A DNA stretch of 64,000 bases. Source: Ipomoea triloba. Taxonomy: Eukaryota > Streptophyta > Magnoliopsida > Solanales > Convolvulaceae. Shown one piece after another: positions 48,012 to 59,498 of this stretch. The notes beneath the pieces were generated by a model. The model was not told the DNA's origin, did no database searches, and saw only the letters and a program-made list of their open reading frames with translations. The stretch's first letter is position 1. The number at the start of each line of letters is the position of its first letter. The translations under genes and the position numbers were made by a program. The stretch covers positions 26,066,484 to 26,130,483 of the forward strand of contig NC_044916.1 in NCBI RefSeq assembly GCF_003576645.1. Direction: 5' to 3'.

Positions 48012-50747
48012 TTGTTGTTAATTATTATTATATTATATACAAACATCTATCTTTGTTTATATTTGAGTTGTCATTAATTAATAATAACTCTTTTTTATTA
48101 AAATATGTCTAATAATAATAATAATAATCATTCTCATTCCACCCTACTACAAACATGCAAAACACATTACGATTACCAAGTATTTGATACTCATCCCGAT
48201 TCCGATTCTCATGTGCGAACCAAACACACTCAAAATTTATATTATATTTTATTTATTTCATTTCATATGGAATAATAGTCGTATTTCTTCAAAATTTATT
48301 TCGTGAACCAAACATACTGTTAATATCATAGAATTCTATGTAGATAGTGTATTAAAAGTAAGGATCATATATTATTCTTTTTCTCAAATCTTGTATACTA
48401 AATCTGTGAGTTAAGCCCCATATACATCTAATATTCCTTCTCCCATACATATACTATTCCTAAATTTACTATTGATGTTGATTTGCGTATAGTTGAAACT
48501 TGAAAGTATAATATTGCTCCCTAATTGCCGTCCAGCTGGGGTTATAGGTGCCATAGTGATAAGCGGCATAAATTATTAGAATAAAAATGAAAATTAAATG
48601 ATACGCTGAACTCCGTAGATGATAAGGCAATTAAGGCGCCGATACGTTATTTTGAAAATTGCTTCCCTAAAGATTTTAAATAAAATATTTTTTACTGAAG
48701 CAATTAAACAAATATATTAGTCCAACAGTCCAGCTTCCAATCTTACCCGTTGGTTTAGAGTTGTCCGGGCATAAAGTTTGGAAACAATAATCTGGGATTG
48801 AGTCTCACCAACAACAGTGTGTGAGTAACCTCTCAGAGTGATGGGACTCCTTGTGTGCAATAAGTAAAAGTTTAGCCTTTGTGTTCAACTGAGTTGCCAT
48901 GCATGATTTACAAACTTTCAGATGCTCTGTCGGGTCGGGGAAACAAATAATTAAGAATAATTGATTTATCAAATACCTTGTGGTTTGATGGCATCACGGT
49001 TACTTTCTATAAGGAAAATTTTAAATTTGAGTTTCATCCCAATCAAGGGTCGGCAATATTGTTGATAAGTTAGAGTGTATTAAAAAAAAGAATTAATTTG
49101 ATTATTAAATAATAAATGCCATAAATAGTTAAAACACAAGATGTTTAGTTTTTATGCTATCAAGAATTATCTACATTGAGATTGAATGTATTTTGTGGTA
49201 GGGCTTTTAAACTCCTCTGTGAAATCTATCTTTGTATCTTACTTTTTGTTAATCTTGCTAGTTAATTCTGTTTGGTTTAAATTTGTATAATTATGTTGGG
49301 TATTTCTTCTAGTATGTAGAAAAAAAAAACGATGGAGGGTTTTTTTTTCTTTCTTTCTTTTAAATTATTAGTTATCCAGTTGACTAATTATAGAAATGAT
49401 AAAATTTTCAAATGTGAGCATAAAATATGAATGTCACAGCATTATTGTCATGTTAGGCATGCTATGTGGGGTAGAGTATGTACCATTCTAAATTTAAAAT
49501 TTTAGTCAATGCTAAAATCATAGGCGGCGCTAAACATGACATCCCAAATAAGAGGAGATTTTTTTTTTTTTTTTGAGACAAAATAAGAGTAGAATTTAAA
49601 TTAGTCAAAATTTAAATCCCTTTCAAAGACTTCTAAAAAAAAGTAAGAGATATGACTATTGCATACAAATTTCCAATAGTATTGGTTTAGTTTTATAATT
49701 ATTGTTCGTTAAAATTTTCTATTAACTTTCTTGATTTGAGTTGGTCAATAACTATCAACAATTTAAATTAGTTTACCTCCTTATGGTCCTTTGCTGGTTA
49801 AGATACAAGGTGAGTTTTACTGTTTTACCCAAAGCGTATATTCGAGTAATGACTATGAACTTTTCCATAAATAAAAAATTTTATAATTTTATCAGTGGCT
49901 CATGGGTAAATTAATATAGATAATATTATTATTTTGTAAATTATGGAGTTATTTTGTACTTACTGCATTATAAATATCTTTATTAGAAAAATTCAAAATT
50001 AGAATTTAGTAGAACTGTATAAGTTTCTATTTTAGAGTGGGTGTGAGGTGTGATGCTTTGACGTTGGAAAGAGATATTAGGTTCAATGAACCATTGAGTG
50101 ATGGCTGCAGCATGGCTTATCGTTGACTAAACTAATTGATAATTTGACCATTCTCGGTATTATTAATTATATTCTACTCATGACATCATTTTTGGATGTT
50201 ATTCGACAAATTTTCAAATAATTTTATCTCAATTTTTTTGATAATTTAAAATTGTGATAACTGGGATTTGAGTCCCGAGACTGGAGGAGAGGGAGGGGAT
50301 TAAATCATTCAATTCTCACCATGTTGTTAGAAGTTATTTAGATGAGATGTTGACTAACCGATCACTTAAAATATTTCAAAGGAATAGTTCAACGCTTAAT
50401 TTGTCTTATATTAACAGGTTATATATCTGAATCTTTCTTTTTTTTTTTTCTTATAGAATGTATGAGTTCTTTCATATATTTTCTTTCTTGACAAGTGTGT
50501 TGCAGTCTCATAAGAGGAGACGTGATCATCATATCTCTCTATCCCCTGTCATTTTGAATAATTTTTATAACACATTTTGAATTCAATTTTATTCCCACTT
50601 AAAATTATTTGTATTATGTGAATCTAGACTCCTTTCAAAACTTTAAAAATTTTACAATAATCTCTTCTTTTTTTTTTTAAGCGTTCTATTTTTAGTAAAA
50701 TCGTTTTGATAATTCAAACTCTTGCCTTACACACACACACACGTGTG
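47507..50747. other. gene-free intergenic DNA
   Basis: Contains an ATT/AAT microsatellite (about 47967-48016), a SINE-like element (48775-48945), a decayed box-A-like SINE head near 48976-49050 (CCTTGTGGTTTGATGGCATC) and several poly-T runs. No coding region recognised. Confidence 0.55.
48775..48945 (+). mobile_element. SINE-like repeat (second copy)
   Basis: AAGTTTGGAAACAATAA, then GTCTCACCAACAACAGTG, TTGTGTGCAATAAG and CAGATGCTCTGTCGGG follow, in the same order, the minus strand of 10947-11262. Confidence 0.55.
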
Positions 50748-51232
50748 TGATAAAATGTGGACAATACTCAAAGTGCGGATGGGCGGACAAATCTGTTCCA
50801 TCCATCTCTACAATATCAAAGGCTGAAAATTAATGAAAATGAGGAAAAAGACGGTAGCACTTTTGTAACTTTTTTGTAATTACGATTGTGCATTTGAAAA
50901 ATATTTGATGGTACATTTACAAATGCTTGAACATTTCTAAACGCACTCTTAAATATTTCTAAATGTACAATAATAATAATAGGAATGTGATATGAACCAA
51001 GTATTGCATTATGTGCACTCAAAGCATTTCCAAATGCACGTTCAAGCATTTCTAAATGCATTTTAAGTTATCTGCGAATGCACCGTCAAACTTTTCTTAA
51101 TGCACAAGCATTACACAAAATACAAAATTGTCAAGACTTTTTCTTCCCTTTTAATTGATTTTCCGCCTCAAATCTTGGTTAAATGGATGGACCAAATTTA
51201 TCTACACATCCACACTTAGGATGACTGTCACA
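50748..51232. mobile_element. MITE with about 60-bp inverted ends
   Basis: The left end GTGCGGATGGGCGGACAAATC and the reverse complement of the right end GTGTGGATGTGTAGATAAATT are diverged inverted repeats, both continuing to TCCATCCAT. The core has several GCATTTCTAAATGCAC-like repeats in both orientations. Confidence 0.6.
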
Positions 51233-51339
51233 CCAAAATCAGGCCTTTTATATATATACACACATTACTTGGGAGAATTCCAATGGGTCAAACGGTTTCA
51301 CTGTCAAAGCATTGCGCCATTGCCTTCGCCACTTGCAAT

Positions 51340-51632
51340 AATAATAATAATAATAATAATAGAATTTCATACTCCTTATATATTACGGAGTACAATTTTT
51401 TGAAGTCAAATGAACAGAGTATACGATCCGTCATTGTCGGCAACCAATAGGCTAAGGTGTGTACTGGAATGGTCGGTTCTGCATTTTTTGTGTATTTTTT
51501 TTGTTTAATGTTTTGACTTGGACTGTGCACTGATGCACCAGAATAATTACTTCCATTGCGGGGAGCATGATGCCTGACGTATTTACCTAATACTAAATTA
51601 ATAAAATTTTAATGTTAAACTTTTCAATTTGT
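51340..51632. repeat. dispersed segment, copy 1 (empty-site copy)
   Basis: From the ATA microsatellite through CATACTCCTTATATATTA, CGATCCGTCATTGTCGGC, CTGATGCACCAGAATAATTA and GCCTGACGTATTTACC, it matches 57790-58355 closely. This copy lacks the insertion found at 57868-58131: GTCAAATGA occurs once (51405-51413). Confidence 0.8.
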
Positions 51633-51762
51633 TTATGATAAAGATCACCTAATACTAAATTGGGTAAATCACCTATTTGGTCCCTCAATTATTCGCGAAC
51701 TGTCAATGTTGATCCTTAATCCCGTAATCATCGATTTGACCCTTGAAATAAAATGTGATGCG

Positions 51763-52329
51763 TCAACTTAACCCTTCCTGCCGTATTTCGACTAATAGCC
51801 GGTGAGGAGCTTGATTTAGCAAGGGCAAAGTGGACATTTCACGTGTAAAATCCCAATTCTCCCTCTTTATTACGTAAAGCCCTTGCCAAATCAACCCAGC
51901 TTTCGCATCCTCAATCAATCCAGCTTTCGCATCCTCAATCAACCCAGCTTTCGCATACCCAGAAATCAGAATATTCCAAGAACACAAGTCCCTCTCACCC
52001 ATTTCATCAAACACTTGACGGGCTTCTGAGGGCCTCTCACATTTGCAGTAAAACTCAATAATTCGATTGGAGATGAACACCCCAGGCGTGAAATTCGATC
52101 TTTTTAAATGGGCGTGCACTTTCCTCCCCTCCTCAAGCACTCGCTGCTCAATGCAGAGCTGGAAAAGTGCCGAGTATATAGCAGCAAAAGGGTAGCCGAT
52201 TAGGGAAGCGGAAGTTGCCTGATCTACAGCTACAGTGGCGACGGAGGTGGCGGTGGCCGGTGGACTTTTTGGAAGAGAAGCAAAGATGCTCGAAACTCCT
52301 ACCACTGATTCAACAGCCACCGCCAACAT
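51763..52329 (-). pseudogene. truncated PPR (PLS-type) gene fragment
   Basis: An open frame of 188 codons. Residues of about 48-130 are PPR-like (GRKVHAHLKRSNFTPGVFIS, FYCKCERPSEARQVFDEM, WNILISGYAKAGLIEDA), typical of plant organellar RNA-binding PPR proteins, which normally have 400-900 residues. After less than two motifs, an 8-codon unit (AKAGLIED) is tandemly repeated and the rest is unrelated. The N-terminal 45 residues are low-complexity Ala/Val/Ser and overlap the opposite-strand fragment at 52286-52405. No downstream PPR motifs follow. It is probably a captured or decayed fragment, although the frame itself is open. Confidence 0.7.
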
Positions 52330-52405
52330 TGCTACTGTGAAGCGCTATGCACCTCCCAACCAAAGGAATCGCTCCCTTGGAAGGCGCAAATCTGGAGTAG
52401 ATTGA
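52286..52405 (+). pseudogene. broken first exon of an unrecognised plant gene
   Basis: ATG at 52286 opens 39 codons including KRYAPPNQRNRSLGRRKSG, a basic motif that resembles the N-terminus of conserved plant proteins of unknown function (recalled, not searched). The frame meets TGA at 52403-52405, then continues LERANNDWSYLL; a CGA to TGA change explains the stop. A Mutator-type MITE target duplication starts 28 bases further on. It overlaps the PPR-like frame on the other strand. Confidence 0.5.
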
Positions 52406-52442
52406 CTTGAAAGAGCAAATAATGATTGGAGCTATTTGTTAT

Positions 52443-53161
52443 CAATCGTTATACCTTGCACCACGGTGCACATAGTAATGTGCACCACGTACGTGAAACG
52501 ACGTCGTTTCGGTGTTAGTGGACGCGGACGCGAATGACTCCAGGGAATTCATTATCTATAATACACATAATCATTATTTATAATACATAGAACGTTTGCC
52601 TATAATACACAGAATGTTTGCCCAGAATACACAGAATATTGATGTTAGTGGACGCGGACGCGAACGCGAATGACTCTAGAGAATTCATTATCTATAATAC
52701 ACATAATAATTATATAGAATACACAGAACGTTTGCCTATAATACACAGAATGTTTGCCCAGAATACACAGAATATTGACACAAAATACACAAAACTCATC
52801 CTCCTAACATTCGAATGCACAAACACATCACAACATGTGTTAATAGCATGAATACACAGAATATTGACCCAAAATACACAGAACTCATCCTCCTAAACAT
52901 TCGAATGCACAAACACATCACAACATGTGTTACTAACATGAATACACATAACAGTTGCCTAGAATACACAGAACGGTTGCCTAGAATACACAGAATGATT
53001 GCCTGGAATACACAGAATATTAACATAAATATAGAGACCGGCCGAAACGGGAAACGCGATTTCCAAAAAAACGGACGATTAGTTTACAATGCTCAAAACG
53101 ACGTCGTTTAGGTACGTGGTGCACATTGCTATGTACACCGTGGTGCACGGTATAATTTGCC
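52443..53161. mobile_element. Mutator-type MITE, 719 bp, with 9-bp target duplication
   Basis: Terminal inverted repeats of about 62 bases share TTATACC, TGCACCACGGTG, AATGTGCACCACGTAC and AAACGACGTCGTTT. The element is flanked on both sides by ATTTGTTAT (52434-52442 and 53162-53170), the 9-bp target duplication typical of MULEs. The core has no coding capacity and consists of tandemly repeated AATACACAGAA-type units, including a roughly 125-base unit from about 52513 repeated from about 52638. Confidence 0.9.
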
Positions 53162-53828
53162 ATTTGTTATGAATTGGGCCTCAATTAAAAGGTTTGGGAG
53201 GTACGAACCTTCATAAGTCATAACATCTTTCTTAAATTATGGTAAAGCGGTATACTTGTGATTTTCCCAAATAGAAAGTCCCAGGTTCGAACCTTATATT
53301 TTTCGTGCTTCAATATGATAAGAAAATATGTATACACATATATTACATTGTAATAAAGTTAATAATACTAAAAAAAAATGTTCCCTAATTTTGAGACTTT
53401 TGTCAACTAAACCACTTCAAGTTGTATATACTCAACGAAGCTGGAGACAAAGTGAAAATTATGGGGTGTTTGGTTCCAGCATTAGAATTGAAATCTAATT
53501 GAAATCAAATATTTAGTAATTATAATAGCTTTAAATAAAAAAAAGAATTATTTAACTATTTTATAGTTAATAAGAATTGAAATCAAATTAAATAAATAAA
53601 TAATTAAAATATATAATACATACATTTACAAGTATATATGTGTATATATATAATATATTAAAGTTCCTTAGTGAATGTATGGACAGAAACTATTTTCGTT
53701 TTTTCTTTCTGATTCTTTTTTTATTTCATTATTTAAAAGTGGGGGTTAAAAATGACAACGCATCTTATGAGTACTAAACGATTTGAATTTAATAGTAAGA
53801 TAATAAAATATACAAACAAACATAATAA

Positions 53829-53986
53829 CGATAACACAAACATAACTTAATCCGTAAGTCGGATCGAATATTTAATTAATGAGTCAAATCTTTAATTAAT
53901 AGATCGGATCTTTGACCTCATTAATCAAATATCCGACCTGTCGTACAAATTGTGACATATGAAATAGTCTCACACAAGATTTTGCC
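53829..53986. mobile_element. 158-bp MITE with 9-bp target duplication
   Basis: Flanked by ACATAATAA at 53820-53828 and 53987-53995. The homologous segment at 62331-62339 has ACATAATAA only once and continues directly to TGTGTATC, so it is the empty site. The inside carries GGATCGAATATTTAATTAAT-like repeats and a CAAATATCCGACC inverted partner. Confidence 0.85.
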
Positions 53987-54225
53987 ACATAATAATGTGT
54001 ATCAGATAGATACTAAGGTACGAAAATCACTATAAAAATGCTACTTACCTCTTTAAAATGTGTCATCCATATCATTTGTAATTTTGTATCTTATGTTTTA
54101 AAGATTGCACTTTACTTTTTGTATCTTATGTTTTAAAGATTGCACTTTACTTTTCGCTATAAGCATGACACCATTAAATTTCCGATTAATATTTCTTAGC
54201 TTATACCTTTATTTTTTGGTAAAAA

Positions 54226-54395
54226 TTTGTGTGAGATCGTCTCACAAATTTTTATTCAGTGACGGATCAGGTCAAGATGAAATGTAATACTTATACTAAC
54301 AAATGTAATACTAAATCATGAATAAAATATTATATTTCATCTTAATCCAACTTATCTCACGGATAAATATTTGTAAGACGATCTCACACAAGTGT
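54226..54395. mobile_element. 170-bp MITE with GTGAGATCGTCTCAC ends
   Basis: The left end TTTGTGTGAGATCGTCTCAC and the right end GACGATCTCACACAAG are inverted repeats; AAATGTAATACT repeats lie between. It is missing from the homologous position near 62515 in the second copy of the segment. Confidence 0.7.
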
Positions 54396-54628
54396 GACTT
54401 TTTTTTTTAAATCCTTTATATTTATTTTCTCCCTAAGAGATGCACCGTACCACATCTAGCTCGTATTGTCATAAGTCATAACTACTGCCACTAACAAGTA
54501 ACAACTGTCGAACTCAATTACTATAAAATAAAAAGAAAAGAATATATGCATTGAATTTTACAAAATATTTTAATTCTTTTCTAAAAAAAATGTCAAATAA
54601 GGAATTGAATTTATTAAGTTTATACAAT

Positions 54629-55719
54629 AGCGCAATAGGACATTAAGTTGGTGCAAGTGGGAGATCAATTTGGCCTTGTTAGTTGAAACTCTCTTTGTAA
54701 ACTTTCTTGTCAACTTGACCGTGCTTTTGGAGTTTGGGGTGGAGTCCCCTTAACTATACCCCTTCTAGTCTTTGGTAGATTCTTCAAAGGATGTGGAGGG
54801 CGTTATACATCCTAAGAGAGTATATAGTTTTGAGTAGTGTGTTTCTTGCTTCGTGAGATTAAGAGTCCCTTAATAATAAGTATTTTTTTTTAACTTGTCA
54901 TGAGGTTTACCGATTTATGAGTAAGTAATGAATATAAAGAATTTTTTATTGGATTTAATTTAATTATTTCAAGTCTTTGTTATTCTCTTTAAATTTTCAT
55001 TCTCCATATTTTTAATGTATTTTCTTTTAAAAATATATTCAAATGTACAAGTAAACATATTCTCTATTTTTTCCTTTCTCCAAATTTTTATGTCATTGAA
55101 ATAATGAAGAATTTTTCTAGTTAGTAAACACACTCTTATTATATTGCCATGTCAAGAGGTAAATTTAAGAGGGGAAGATATCTTTTTTTTTTTTTTTTAA
55201 CAATAAATATTTGATATTTTAAAAAATAAATTCTTACCTTTTTATTTGATTTTTTCATAGTAGAATATAATATTGTATAATTTTCTTAAACATTGTAATT
55301 TAAGTGTGTCTACATATATACAGTTGCTATTAGGAGTTACTTAAAAGGTGTTCAGACTAATTAATCACATGCAATTATAATACACCAAAACAGAAGTAAC
55401 AAACATAAATTAAACAAATAAGTAGATAATAAGAAACAGTTTTAGACAAAATTATTAGACATTTGGCTCCATATGGGTCTTTTCCCAACAATAAGATAAT
55501 TTGTTTGTACACTTCAATCTGTCACACTTCTAATCAAATTTCCATTTTCTTTATCAAACTTGAATTGCAAAATCTCTGTATCTTAACTACAATTAATGTA
55601 TGAAATCTGGGGTGAATATATATACATAAACATTAATAAAATACATCTCAAACAAGCATGGAAGCAAAAATATGTGAAATAATACTCTTATAAAAAAGTC
55701 AAACATTTGGATACATCAC
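54629..55719. other. intergenic DNA and 3' flank of the CWC22-like gene
   Basis: AT-rich, with several poly-T runs. No gene or recognised repeat. The bases next to 55720 should include the 3' UTR of the minus-strand gene. Confidence 0.5.
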
Positions 55720-57486
55720 TCAATGTCTCCTTCGTTTCCTTGTTGTATCCTCTTCAGAGCTAGAGCTAGAGCTGGATTTGTGTTGTTGCATGATTAGCCA
55801 CGACATATTCTTCAAATACTCCCTGAGATTTTCTGTAATCCCACCCAGACCAATTTGTGTGAAGAAATTGATTGCAAACCGAATATTATTGGGATTATCC
55901 TTTGGAAATATTGAGTCAAAGGATTCTTGCATTGTTGGGTCACTAAGACGATGATTCAACGAGCGGATTCCAAGGTGTTCCGACAATTCCTGGAAGAGAA
56001 TCTTGATAAATATGCGAGAAGAAGAGGTAGTGTCTTCTTCCGTAAGGCGTATGTAAGCCAGAACATGCCAAGGCAAAGCATCAGTTCCAAGCAGATATGC
56101 AAAAAAGTGGGCAACATTTCGCAGTTTATTAGTTTCTAGACGGTGAATCATCGAGTATTGTTGCACAAAACACCTCTCCAAATTCTCCTGGTAAACTTTA
56201 TTGATCATGCATAAACGCTGCCCCAAAAGACAATACTTGCGGAGGTAAGTTCTCTCCTGACTGCAACACTCTAAAAGCATTACGCATAACTCCATCTCTT
56301 GACCAGGCTCAAGTTTAATTTTCAACAGCTTATGACCTGTTTCCTCAAAATCAACACTGGACATAATTGTTAGATAGATGGTTCTTCGTAGGTTAACTAA
56401 GTTTGTTTCAGTCTCATCTTTTATTTTCATTTGCTCTTCTTCATCATCATCCCCAGATTCCTCACCTAGGATTGCCGTTTTCAATTCTTCATACTTTTTT
56501 TCATTCTCTAAGAAATTAGGATCTGGCTTAAAAATATCCAGAGCAATTTCAGGGTCTATAGTATCTTGCAAAGATATTTCACAGGTAAACTGATCTTCTT
56601 TCTGTACTAGATCAAGCTCTGGACGTTTTGCAGGGTATCCCTGAAACTTTGCTTTACGTAATGCAAAGAGGCTTTCAATTAAGAACTGAACCCTTTTATC
56701 TATCTCTCCTTCGTGAAGTATTCCACGAAACCGCTCAAAGATAGCATGGAATCCGCGGGGGGTGAGGTCTTGCAGCATGGATCCACACTCGGTAACAAAA
56801 TCAACAGCAATTTTAACACTGTCATCTGAGGGATTTTCGAGCAAAACGGCAAGTAATTCCAGAGCAATTAGCTCATGAACTACTTGCTGGTTCACAAGAT
56901 GAGCAATGAATTTAACTGCTGCTAACAACTGGGGCTTATCATTATGTTTATATGCTCTTTGGAGTTTTAATATAATCCTCTTCAAAAGAAGATGGCCCAC
57001 CACTGGGAACTTAGTGTTCACAACTGCAACTAATGCTGCAAATACATCTGTAAAACCTGGAGAAGCCATTTGAGACTTTATACAGGATCGGCAAAATAGA
57101 CCCCTTCCACGAATCAGATTCTCACCAAATAATTCTGGAATGATGTTCTTTATATTTGTTGCATTCACTTTGTTCATCAATCCATTTATACTCTTCTTAA
57201 GAGCATCCCAACTCATTCTTTGGTATTCAACTGAGGTTTTGTCCTCCTGTATCTCCTTCAACTTGAAAGGGGGAATATAATAATAAACTCCTCCACTTGT
57301 TCCCGAATTTCCTTCTTGCTTTGAAACTTTAGAATCCTCAGCATTCAACTTTGCATAATCTCTATCCCTGTAGTTTTCTTCATCTCTATCCCTACTGCGG
57401 TAATTCTCTTCATCCATATCCCTACTGCGGTAATTTTCTTCCTTGTCTCTGAAAATTTGTGACGACTGCATGATAGTCGAAAACAT
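55720..57486 (-). CDS. CWC22: CWC22-like pre-mRNA splicing factor (MIF4G and MA3 domains), single exon
   Basis: One open frame of 588 codons. Residues 1-66 are charged with three EENYR(S/D)RD repeats. A YIPPFKL stretch leads into a MIF4G domain (about 93-290, with NKVNATNIKNIIPELFGEN and KSQMASPGFTDVFAALVAVV), an acidic linker (about 340-362), and an MA3 domain (about 365-490, starting NLRRTIYLTIMSSVDFEE). The tail is Ser-rich and ends RKRRRH. CWC22 is a spliceosome component that escorts eIF4A-III into spliceosomes and so enables exon-junction complex assembly in the nucleus. The gene is shorter than typical plant CWC22 (about 800-900 aa, recalled) at the N- and C-terminal low-complexity regions. 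The core domains look intact. It may be a retrocopy or a second paralogue; no poly-A tail or target duplication was seen. Confidence 0.88.
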   Translation of the reverse strand: MFSTIMQSSQIFRDKEENYRSRDMDEENYRSRDRDEENYRDRDYAKLNAEDSKVSKQEGNSGTSGGVYYYIPPFKLKEIQEDKTSVEYQRMSWDALKKSINGLMNKVNATNIKNIIPELFGENLIRGRGLFCRSCIKSQMASPGFTDVFAALVAVVNTKFPVVGHLLLKRIILKLQRAYKHNDKPQLLAAVKFIAHLVNQQVVHELIALELLAVLLENPSDDSVKIAVDFVTECGSMLQDLTPRGFHAIFERFRGILHEGEIDKRVQFLIESLFALRKAKFQGYPAKRPELDLVQKEDQFTCEISLQDTIDPEIALDIFKPDPNFLENEKKYEELKTAILGEESGDDDEEEQMKIKDETETNLVNLRRTIYLTIMSSVDFEETGHKLLKIKLEPGQEMELCVMLLECCSQERTYLRKYCLLGQRLCMINKVYQENLERCFVQQYSMIHRLETNKLRNVAHFFAYLLGTDALPWHVLAYIRLTEEDTTSSSRIFIKILFQELSEHLGIRSLNHRLSDPTMQESFDSIFPKDNPNNIRFAINFFTQIGLGGITENLREYLKNMSWLIMQQHKSSSSSSSEEDTTRKRRRH

Positions 57487-57637
57487 TTTTAACTCAGTTT
57501 AGGAAAAGACAAAAGTTTCTAATTTGCGAGGCACTTTTTGAATTGGGAAAAGTTTTTAATTTGCTAGACACTTTAGGTATTGAGAAAAAGTCTGGATCTA
57601 CACCGAGCTTAGGAACACTTTCCTTGTTGCCTGAAGA

Positions 57638-57645
57638 TTTTATAT
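57638..57645 (-). promoter_or_regulatory. TATA box of the CWC22-like gene
   Basis: TATATAAA on the minus strand, about 150 bases before the ATG, predicting a transcription start near 57610. A native promoter-like box argues against a completely promoterless retrocopy. Confidence 0.5.
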
Positions 57646-57789
57646 AGACTTTCGAGTGATCTTTTTGGAATGTGATTTCCTATATTGAAGGGGATCGGAG
57701 TTGTATTCCTGACTTTATCTTATCTTTTAGGATTAGAATCTATATTTTTTCCAAGTACAATGAAATAACCCAACAACAACAACAACAAC

Positions 57790-57822
<33 letters not shown>

Positions 57823-58355
57823 TTTCATACTCCTTATATATTAGTACAATTTTTTGAAGTCAAATGAACCGTACTTGTATGGTGGACCATGAGTGTATAA
57901 TATCGAATGATATTGCAGATATATCGAAAATAAATTGTAGTTGTGTTGAAATGTAACTGCAGTTGTTTTAAAATGTAACTGCAGACTACAGAGTCTGCAG
58001 TGTATATAAACTGAAAGTGAATGGCGCGAAACGAATACTGTTTCAATCGTTTGTTTTCATTAATCAAAACAACGTCGTTTTGATGCATGGTCCACAATTT
58101 ATTGTGGATTGCGGTCCACAATAAAACTTGCGTCAAATGACCGAGTATACGATCCGTCATTGTCGGCAACCAATAAGCTAAGGTGTGTACTGGAATAGAT
58201 TCTGCATTTTTTTGTGTGTATTTTTTGGTTTTCTTTTTTGAGTTGGACTATGCACTGATGCACCAGAATAATTACTTCCATTGCGGGGAGCATGAATGCA
58301 TGATGCCTGACGTATTTACCTAATACTAAATTAATTATTTTTGAAGGTTAAACTT
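57790..58355. repeat. dispersed segment, copy 2 (filled site)
   Basis: The partner of 51340-51632, interrupted at 57868-58131 by a MITE. The non-inserted parts match in order, starting with the ATA microsatellite and ending around GCCTGACGTATTTACC and CTAATACTAAATTAAT. Confidence 0.8.
57868..58131. mobile_element. 264-bp Mutator-type MITE with 9-bp target duplication
   Basis: Flanked by GTCAAATGA at 57859-57867 and 58132-58140; the paralogous locus (51405-51413) has it once. The ends share a diverged TATNGTGGACC motif in inverted orientation, and AAAACAACGTCGTTTT is found near the right end. The core has repeated TGTAACTGCAG words. Non-coding. Confidence 0.85.
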
Positions 58356-58403
58356 TTCAATTTTTTATTTTATGGTAAACATATACACATACATACGCGC
58401 GTA

Positions 58404-59498
<1,095 letters not shown>

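Larger units (their letters stand above)
53181..54628. repeat. dispersed segment of about 1.4 kb, copy 1
   Basis: Shares a long, colinear series of blocks with 61815-63173: TCAATTAAAAGGTTTGGGAG, ACTAAACCACTTCAAGT, ATAGTAAGATAATAAAATA, TTATGTTTTAAAGATTGCAC, GATGCACCGTAC, TTTATTAAGTTTATACAAT. It contains two insertions that the other copy lacks. It holds no gene. Confidence 0.8.

Noticed and set aside
52618..53111. Frames with repeated YTERLPRIHRM-type peptides
   Set aside because: They come from the AATACACAGAA tandem units inside the MITE and have no protein family.
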